Source: Colletes latitarsis
Lineage: Eukaryota > Arthropoda > Insecta > Hymenoptera > Colletidae
Assembly: GCF_051014445.1 (NCBI RefSeq)
Contig: NC_135141.1
Coordinates: 26,869,422-26,933,421 of the forward strand
Direction: 5' to 3'
DNA length: 64,000 bases
The notes beneath the pieces were generated by a model. The model was not told where the DNA came from. It made no database searches and saw only the letters and a list, made by a program, of their open reading frames with translations. Both the position numbers and the translations under genes were made by a program. Below, one piece after another: positions 41,301 to 50,300 of this stretch. The number at the start of each line of letters is the position of its first letter. Position 1 is the first letter of the stretch.

Positions 41301-44300
41301 CGACGTTTCCGTCGAAACCGAGAACCAGGATTCTCGACTAAGTCGCTGGGTAGAACTAATTCTGAGAGGGGGTTGTGGAGTCCGTGGAAATGGGGATGAA
41401 CTCTAAACTAGCTAAAGAACTCTTTCTAAAATACTCGCCGGGGTCGGGCGGAGTGCTCACCAATTTCAATCCTCGGGAAAGTATGAAACGGAACACGAAG
41501 AAACTCTCGACGTTTCTCGAATAGGGGATGTTCCCTCGAACGGTTACGCGTCATTTTTACGCGCGTCGATGTCCCGCGACGCGAACTATTCGGGACGTTT
41601 AATAAATTGCAACGATTCACGACTTCGAAACTATTCGCGGCGGCCAAGTTTTCAACTATTTCGCGCTACGAATTCCTCCGGCGAAACATAAATTTGCTGT
41701 CGAAGCGCGCGCAAAGGAGTCGACTCGAAACTTTGTCATCTTTCTACCCCGAGAAATTAAAATTACCTGGGAAAGATGCAAACGTGATATATTTAAAATT
41801 CAAGAAAGAAAATACTTCCATCGCGTACGCTTCGAGGGAGCCAAACCATAATTAATTATTGTATTCCTATGAATGTCTCGTGAAATCTACCGATCGTGAA
41901 CATCGAAGATATACTCTACGACAACGCTAAAAATCAAATGCTACAAAGTGCATGCATTACATCGTTCCAACGGGGGTAAAACACACTCGAGGGAAGCGCA
42001 GAACAGAAATAAGAAGCGAGTGGGTGGGGGGTGGCTGCGACGAGTCTGTGGTCGGTGCACGGTCGTTCGAGTACCGAACGTTTTTACGGAACAGCAACTC
42101 TTTACCGATAGAAATGAAAAGAAAGAAAAAAAAAAGAGAAAAACATTCGGGACATCAGCAGAGAAACACGGATCGAGCGATGCCTCGACGATCGGTGAGC
42201 ACTCCTGACCGGCGTCCAAATGTGAAAGTAAAAAACCAGGGAGAACGAAGAAAAGAAGACGGAGGGGAGGATTTGAAAAAACAGACAAACAACGGATGAA
42301 GAAAGTTCACGGGGCGAACCCTTAAAATTCCTACCTCCAGGGCGGGCGCTTTAGCCTGAAACACAAACGGCAAACCTGAAAAGAGATTCGGCCAGACATA
42401 CCGGGTGGCCGAGACGTCGGCGTTTATCGCTTAAAATCGATTTCGTGTGCGTGAGCTTTCGACGCTTTGCGTCGACGTCGAACGTGAAACGATGAAGAAG
42501 TATGAAAAGAGGCGGAGAAAGATGAAGGAGCGCGAGAAATCAGGCGACAAAATGCAACGGCATGCTGTGAGATCTCGTGTGACGCGACAGGGTGCGATGT
42601 TAGGGACGAATTGATCTGGACAAATTGATCTCGATCAAACAGATTTTGCAGCGTCCATAGTTCTTTCGTGACTTTGTAATAGTATTCGAAGGCTCGAGCG
42701 TGTCGAACGGCGCCCATTTTCCGCGAAAATGCAAACGGAAAAAGGAATCAGAATTTCTCGCGTATTTTATTCCCGGTGGAAATTCATTCGTCGCCCGACA
42801 AAAGCAATTGATTCGTACGCGTAGGAAAATATTCGGTAAATAGTATCGTTGATATTTGTGCGCGGTACGTTATTGTTTTCATCCCTCTTTCGACCAGACC
42901 AGTCGCAGTGGCGAATCAAAAAATAGAATAAACGTTTGATCGTGATATTTATTCAATTTCTTTCTGACAAAGTCGATGCTGGAGCCCCTTTTTAATCCGT
43001 GTCGCTAAAATAAATGAAATTCTGATTTTCAAAAACAAAATCCATTGGTCAGGAGCAATTTAAAAACGACCATGCCAAAATAAAACAGTACCCAAATACT
43101 TCTATTTGTTAATTCGCCATTGCGACACGCAAAATATATAAATAATAATAAACGATCAATTGTATATTTCACGGTGTAATTCCCGCTGAAATCTCCCGAT
43201 AATTTTCGTCGCGTACAAAATGAATTCCGGGGATCATCGCGCGCGGTTTTTCACGCGAGAATTCGCGAAACAAATATGGACGGTTCGAAATTAATTTTCA
43301 TACGTGGAAGCTCGAGAACGATAGCGTTGCTCGTTTCTCCCAGCTTGTTCGCGCCCCCCCCCCTCCCCGCTCCGGCGAATTTTCCGCGTTTCTCTAACCC
43401 GCTCAGATGTCTCGGCGAGATTCGCAGGGGGTGGAAAACGCGCGCGGATAGGGTCGAGAGAGAGAGAAAAAAAATGCAATGCAGGCGAGGGTGGAGAGAG
43501 GCGTACGATAGATGAAAGAACGCGGAGCACGTGATAGGAACGGCGTAATTGTTATCGGTTTCTCTGCGTTTCGCGTGTGTGTGCAAGCCTGGCAAAACGT
43601 GTCAACTAACGTCAGCTGTTGCTTGAGGCCATTCCAGCTAAACGGGTCCGGAACAGTTGCAGACTTTAGTCAATATATTTCTGTGCCTTCATTTCTCTCT
43701 GTTCTATTTTCCACTTGTTTATTTATTTTTTTTTTTTTATTTCTTTGTTCCTTTTGTTTTTTTTTTTTGCGAATACCGCGCGCTCTGTTCCCCGATCGAC
43801 GACGCCCTCGAGCGTCGCGGATCGAACCGTCCATCGATCTCGAGCCTTTCAGTCCGGTAACAATTAAATTTTTCCTCGAGTGTATCCCGTCGCGTTCAGT
43901 CGAGTACCGTTTCTCGGGGGGCTGCCATTGTTCCACGGAAACGGGGCCCTTTATTCCCTCGTTAATCGAGTTTTCCAGCGCCCAGTCAGCGAACACCAAT
44001 AGGCACGAGTTAATTAATTTTTAATACATCGTTGAAGAATTTTTCGTTACCTCGTAACGCCGGCATCAAACAAAAGAACGAAACATAATCCAATATTTCA
44101 CGTTTCTCCAATAACGACTTAACCCACCGACGTAATAAATTAGGACCCATAATTGACAGTCGGAAATTCTTATTAATTTCGATTTTTCGAGCCCCCATCC
44201 CAGTCAATTTTCGCCGATATCGAGGGAAATCGATACACGGTCGACGATCGTGCGGGTTCGTTTACCAATTAATTCCCGATAATCCAACGGCAACGTCTGA

Positions 44301-47300
44301 AAGGTGATCGATTAACCGCGCTGACGTTTCAATCAGGCCCGAGGCGTAGCTCGATTTAATTAAAAACCCATTCGTCGGGGCGCGCCGGTGCCGGAAACAG
44401 AGCACGGGTAACAATTTCCGGCGGAAAGTCAGGGAAACGTCGTCTCACCTGCAGCCTGTAGTTGGGATCCTGCGTCGCTGCGTGCGCTGCTAGGAACGGG
44501 TCGTAATAAACACTGAAAAATAAAAATCACAAACGTAAGTAACATCGACTGCGTTCGACTCGAATGCCTTGCAACCAGAACTGAATTTCTTTTCGTCGCT
44601 CTCGAACGGGCATTCAAATCATCCGTACATTCGTTACAATTTTATTAAATTGCAATATTGACGATATTCTGTTTCCTGTAGAAAATACCAATCGCGAACC
44701 CTTCTGTAAAATGAAATGCTCGTAAATTCGTACGATTTCTTGGAGATTCGAATGCCTGCACAGGCGCGATCGAGCCACCCGTTCGACGTTTCGCGGTACA
44801 TTTGGCAAAAATCGGAAGCTGGAGTCGAAATTCCAGCGAACGAGGACTGCACTCGCCATATTTGAAACGGAATTCGATCTTTGTCGTCGGTGCCTTCCGT
44901 TTTCCAGACGATTCGTCGATGCCTGAAACTCGATTTGAGTTCGACGGCCAACAATACAGCATCGAAGGATCCGGTTTAACTTTGCCATTCCATCGAGGGG
45001 ACATTGTTCCCCGGGGCTCGACGAATATTTCTCGTCCGTTCGATCGAGAACGAAAGAACCGTGCTCGATCAAATTACGAGGCTGAAAACGCGATTCGAGC
45101 CTCGATAACGTCTTTCATCGTCGACGTATTTACCGTCCATCACCGGGGTCCCGATTTTCTCCCTCGAAACCATCGATTCTCAATCGGTATTGTAAAGAAC
45201 GAGTTGATATTGAAAATGTCAAAAAATAAAAAAATAAATGTACCGCGTTTTATTTAAACAATCCTAGAGAATTTGTCGGTAAGGCTAACTGGTTAAATAT
45301 TTTTGTAACTTTTTTCGTTCGACGTTTCGAACCGTGGAATTGATCAGCGAATTCGTATATAAACAGAATCGTGAATCAATTGCCACGATATTTGAGCCGA
45401 TGTTGATAGATTAACGCAAAAGCATTTCAAATAAAACTTTATTCGCGTCGAATGAAGGATTTATTGATACAAAATAGGAACAGTATTTCTATATCAAACT
45501 ATTGAAATCGTTTAAATTACCTTTAAATTTTTGGCAAGAGAGATTTAATTTCGATTTATCGTTCGATGCTCGTTCGAACAACGAGAGTTTCAGAATTTGC
45601 ATCGCGACATTAATTTTTCCCCGTCGGAATCCCGAATTTTCTGTTTCCGTGGGAGAACACCGGGGATCGGTTAACGGTTTCGCGGACGCTAGATTAAATT
45701 TTCTCGTCCATCACCGGTTGATCCTCGTTAACTTTGCCTCGTCGCTCGTTATCTGGCGTTTCCAGTAAAGTCAACGATAATTCATAAATCACGGGGCGTC
45801 CACGGTCCTTCGTCTGAAAACGCGATGATTGGTGGGTGCCCTGAACCACGACGCGACGAGATCTCTGAATGGTGAAACGAACGATTCAGACGCGTCGCGT
45901 GTCGCTGAACCGTGCCAGTGAATCACCTGTCTCGACCGTTACTTTCATTCGTAAGTAATAAAGTTCTCCAAGCTTGATCGATGACGAAACGATCGACCGA
46001 TCGCGCCGTGAAAAATCTCCCCGATCCTTTTATCCTCTCCATTCCGCGACGGACTTGTTTTATCGATGACTAGTTATTTATCGACGCGCGAAATGCCTTT
46101 TCAAATTTTTATACGAGCGCATTAAATCCTGATGAACTTATTCGAATCGTTTCAAAGTCACGTTCGCGTTCATTTAATTTATACTATCAAAGTCGTCTCA
46201 AATAATTGCGAGAGAAACGATCGAGGCGACGTTCGATTTTCTCGCGAGTCGCGAAGGTGTCAGATTACGATAACCTCGTAGAATAATTTTGCAAATTCGC
46301 GTGTCGTGTTCACGTGGGTCACCGATCAAAGCCGTTTGCTAGAAGAAGGACCACAGTTCGTTGTAGGTTCGATTGGGGGTTCTGGAAAAAACATCGTGCT
46401 TGTTCACGCGGCGCAAAGGTTAAATCGGTGCATGCTGGTGCGGTGATTTCGACAAGCGTGCTAACGAGCGTGACACGTGCAGCTGATCGCAGCGGGTAAC
46501 TCGACGCGTGGCTGGGTTTCGATGACGCTCGATGATCCTCGGGGCACGGCTGGAATTTTTGCCCCGCGTCGATCGACTCTATGAAACCTAATAATTAAAC
46601 CCGTCGACGGGGTATGGAGAGCGAGGTGTAAATTTCTTTTGATTGAAACACCCGTTATTGCCCGATCGCTGCTCCCTCTGGCTCGACGCATCAAACGTTA
46701 TCACTGCAGTTGAGGTTAGCATTTATCGCGCTATTTAATCTGCTTTTTATTCTATTTAGTTCTTTGGTAGCTAAGATAAGAGTAACACTAAATTGATATA
46801 CAGGGTGTTCGGCATCATTAAAATTTCAAATCGTTCTAAAAAAATTACTTTTAACTGCAGGGGTCAATTACAATCATTTTTGGTAAATACACCTACCCCC
46901 GAAATCCTAACCATTTTTGAGAAAAAAATTCAGGAGGGTGGACAAATTTTTTGGCAAAATAAAAAAAATTTCAAATCGTTCCAAAAAAATTATTTTTAAC
47001 TGCGGGGGTCAATTACAATCACTTTTGGTAAATACACCTACCCCAGAAATCCTAACCATTTTTGAGAAAAAAATTCAGGAGGGTGGACAAATTTTTTGGC
47101 AAAATAAAAAAAATTTTAAATCGTTCCAAAAAAATTATTTTTAACTGCGGGGGTCAATTACAATCACTTTTGGTGAATAGACACACCCCCGAATTCTTAC
47201 GCATTTTTGAGAAAAAAATTCTTTACCGAAAATACAATGTCTGACCATATATTGATATGTTTCACTGAAATTTCATGCGTATCTTTAAAACGTCATAATT

Positions 47301-50300
47301 TCTGAACGGATTGACGGATTTTAATGTTTCAAGAAGCAAATAACGCGTATTTTAGTCGAGAATATGTAGAAAGTCTAACAATATTGGAAAAGTTGTTCCT
47401 TGACCTCGTAAAGTGAGAAAAACCCCATAAAACTAGTTTAATTTTGCCGCAAATATAATGTGTGGCCAGTGATTTGTGATTGCATTCCTCGTTTTTATCA
47501 CTTCGTATAAAATGTTATATTCTGAAGCGCGTGTTAAATTTTTAGCAGCCATTCGCGATCGAGTTACCCTCGCGGAGGATCAATCGTCTGTCGAGGCGTC
47601 CTCGAAGACGTCTACTTACGCGGGTGCGAAGGGATGCAGGGCCGTGGCCGCGGCTGCAGCTGCGAGCGGCCCTGGGTTCCTGGCGAGGGCCAACGCGGCC
47701 GCGGTTGTCGGGAAAGCCGCCCTCGCAGCGCTCACTCTTCCCCGTTGGATGGCTACACCTCTCAGCGCCGCTGCTGCAACAACACACACAGACGCACATG
47801 CCAATGCAAGCCTACCTTTTCGTCGTGGTACACGGTGAGTCCGGCCAGTGCCGTTTCGCTGGTCCTGGATGCAGCCATTTTGCTACCTTTTCATTGAGAC
47901 AATAAACGGCGACGAGACGATAGTTCTGGCAAACCTTGAGACCGAATTTCAGGGAACGAAGATCGCTAGAAGATCGTTCTGAAGACCTTCCTCGAGGAAG
48001 AGTTCTTCCGAGGGATCCTACGCGCGACATGACGATTCGTCCGTTTGGACGCGAGGAAATTGGCGGGAGATAATGACACCGAACGATAACAGACTGGAGA
48101 AGATCGCTCGGAGGTGGTGGCGTTTCCTAATCGGCGAGAAGGAGCCCCAACCGGAGGATCCGGATTCCTGCGTGTTCTCGACGTCCGTCGATCTTCCGGA
48201 TTGTTTCGAAGAGTGCGTCAAAGACTTGGAACAACTACCCGGGTGTTCAGAGGAAGCGACACAATTGCCCAAGTCGATCATGAGGACCAGTGCTTCGAGG
48301 AGACCGAAAACCTCCATGGTCAGGTTCCAGATCGAGGAACGGATCGTGGAACCGGGCGCAAACGATCAAGCCTCCTGGAAGGCGATCTTTCTGGATCGCT
48401 GCAGACGACTGTGCACCAGTCTCGCTTGCAGGATGATCCTGTGCATACTGTTCGGCATGCTGCTGCCCTGTTCTTTGATCTACGTGGCCTTGATATGTCT
48501 GCAGGACAGCAGACAGAGGTCGAAGACGCAGTTCAAAGAACAGCCGGCTGCCAGGTGACACGCTGGGAGTAGCGGGTACTTCGGTGCACGTAGAATCGAG
48601 TGGATAGAAGTAGAGGGATGTGGGTCAACGAGCTACGTGGATGCAGAGAACGACACAGGTGAATTGCAAATCCGGTTTGACGCCCGCGTGACCCGCCATC
48701 GCGGAGGATTTTTCAATTACAGATTTCGAAAGATCGTCAATAGTGTTTGGACAAGGAATTTACATCCACGTTTAAATATCACAGATTAATACATTGATAG
48801 TGATGGTGTACAGTCGCGACAGGCTCTTTCTGTTCTGGTCAGTCTTGGTATTATTATTTTCTGTTCTTTTTTTAATTGTACGTTTTATTATCGAATGTGA
48901 GGCCCATCTGGACCCATAAATGGAAATAACAACACTCACGTTTGATAATAAAACGCATAATTAAAAGAATGGAAAATAATAATGCAGCAAATATAATACG
49001 AACTGAAACAGAGAGATCTACTGTTCCAATAAAAATTCTCTCGAATATATACGAATGTTCGATGGGATCATACTCTCGTTTGGTTTTCGGGGTGAAAATG
49101 GCGGGTTGAGGACGCTACTTTCCATTACCTTTCACGTGGCGAGTGCTCAAGCAACCGTAAACACGGGAAAGTACCCGCTACTTCCGTTTCACCGACTCAT
49201 AAGCTGCGAATAGAGTCGCTCGTATTCGACTCGAGCGAGAAACTCGCGGAGAAACGATCTTTCAGCCTCGCGGGGAGGGAAGACAAGCTTCTGGAAGCGA
49301 AAGACAAGATGCACCCGGGCTCGAGAACGCCGTTGTACGGTCCTAGGTGCTCCGATCGACGATTGCTCGTAAAAAGAACGAGCTTTAGTCGCTCGAGAAC
49401 CCTGACGAGGAAGCTCGTCGTTTCGAGCGACAATTAGGAAGAGATCGCCTCTTCGACGAGGTCGTTCCGTCTCGATCCATGGATCCTTCGATCCGCCCAC
49501 GGTTGCAATAAAAACTGATTTCTGCCTACCTTTTGTCTGCGCCGTCACCTCGTTCGACTCAGCGATCTAACGTCGCTTCTACAATGCGTTCTCGAAGAGA
49601 TCGAGCTTTTGGTACCCATTACTTTTAATAGATTTTAAATAGCATATAGACATATTGGATTTGTAAATAGGATTACCGATTCGTTCAACCGAATAAAGTT
49701 CGCTTTTGAATTTCATCCGTGATCGAAAATATTACTTCGAACTATAAACGCGATTAGATTAACACGATCGTCGTTGAAATTGATGAAAATTTAAATCCAC
49801 TCTCATGGGTCATCACTTCGTTAATTATTGCGTGAATTTAATCCGATTTGATAATAACATTTTCAAAGCCTCGTTTTCCTGCTCATTGTCCTAACGTTGC
49901 TTCGTAATTTCACTTCTTCGAATGGAGAAGTCAAGTAACGATATTACGAATATTCTTCTTTTTTAATTAAAAAAAATAACCAAGCGTTTGCAAATTTCGT
50001 GAGCTACTCCTCAGCTACGGATCTCTTCGAGAAATTTATAGATTAGTGCGAAGTGAAACACTGGCGCTGCTGGTTAGGCTAGCAAAACTGTGTACAACGA
50101 GCAACAGTAACAACAACAGTCAACAACAACAACGGGAGGTATTAACAGTAAACTACCGTGCAAGTGTCGCACGTGATGTTAGGCGCGAGTCGAACGGACG
50201 TTAAACGTCCGCCGGGGACGTTTACGTGTCAATGTTGGGTGCATGAAGAACAAGACTAACAGCGTGATGCATTTACAGCAGGCGCATTCCAAAAAACGAG

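Noticed and set aside
44614..45257. Several overlapping frames of 106-152 codons on both strands
   Set aside because: All share one CpG-rich stretch, none has splice or motif support, and their products are unlike known families.
47817..47882. Minus-strand ATG frame (MAASRTSETALAGL) ending at a GTAGGC donor
   Set aside because: It cannot join the next Rbfox1 exon in phase without an immediate stop, and no other partner exon was found.
48114..48572. Second plus-strand frame (152 codons) over the nested gene, and a minus-strand frame at 48247-48561
   Set aside because: Both lack hydrophobic or domain structure and are shadows of the GC-rich 161-codon frame.
49189..49548. Minus-strand frame of 119 codons, in phase with the orphan exon at 51627
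   Set aside because: Its only acceptor has no pyrimidine tract, the product is Arg-rich without motifs, and the phase match has a one-in-three chance.
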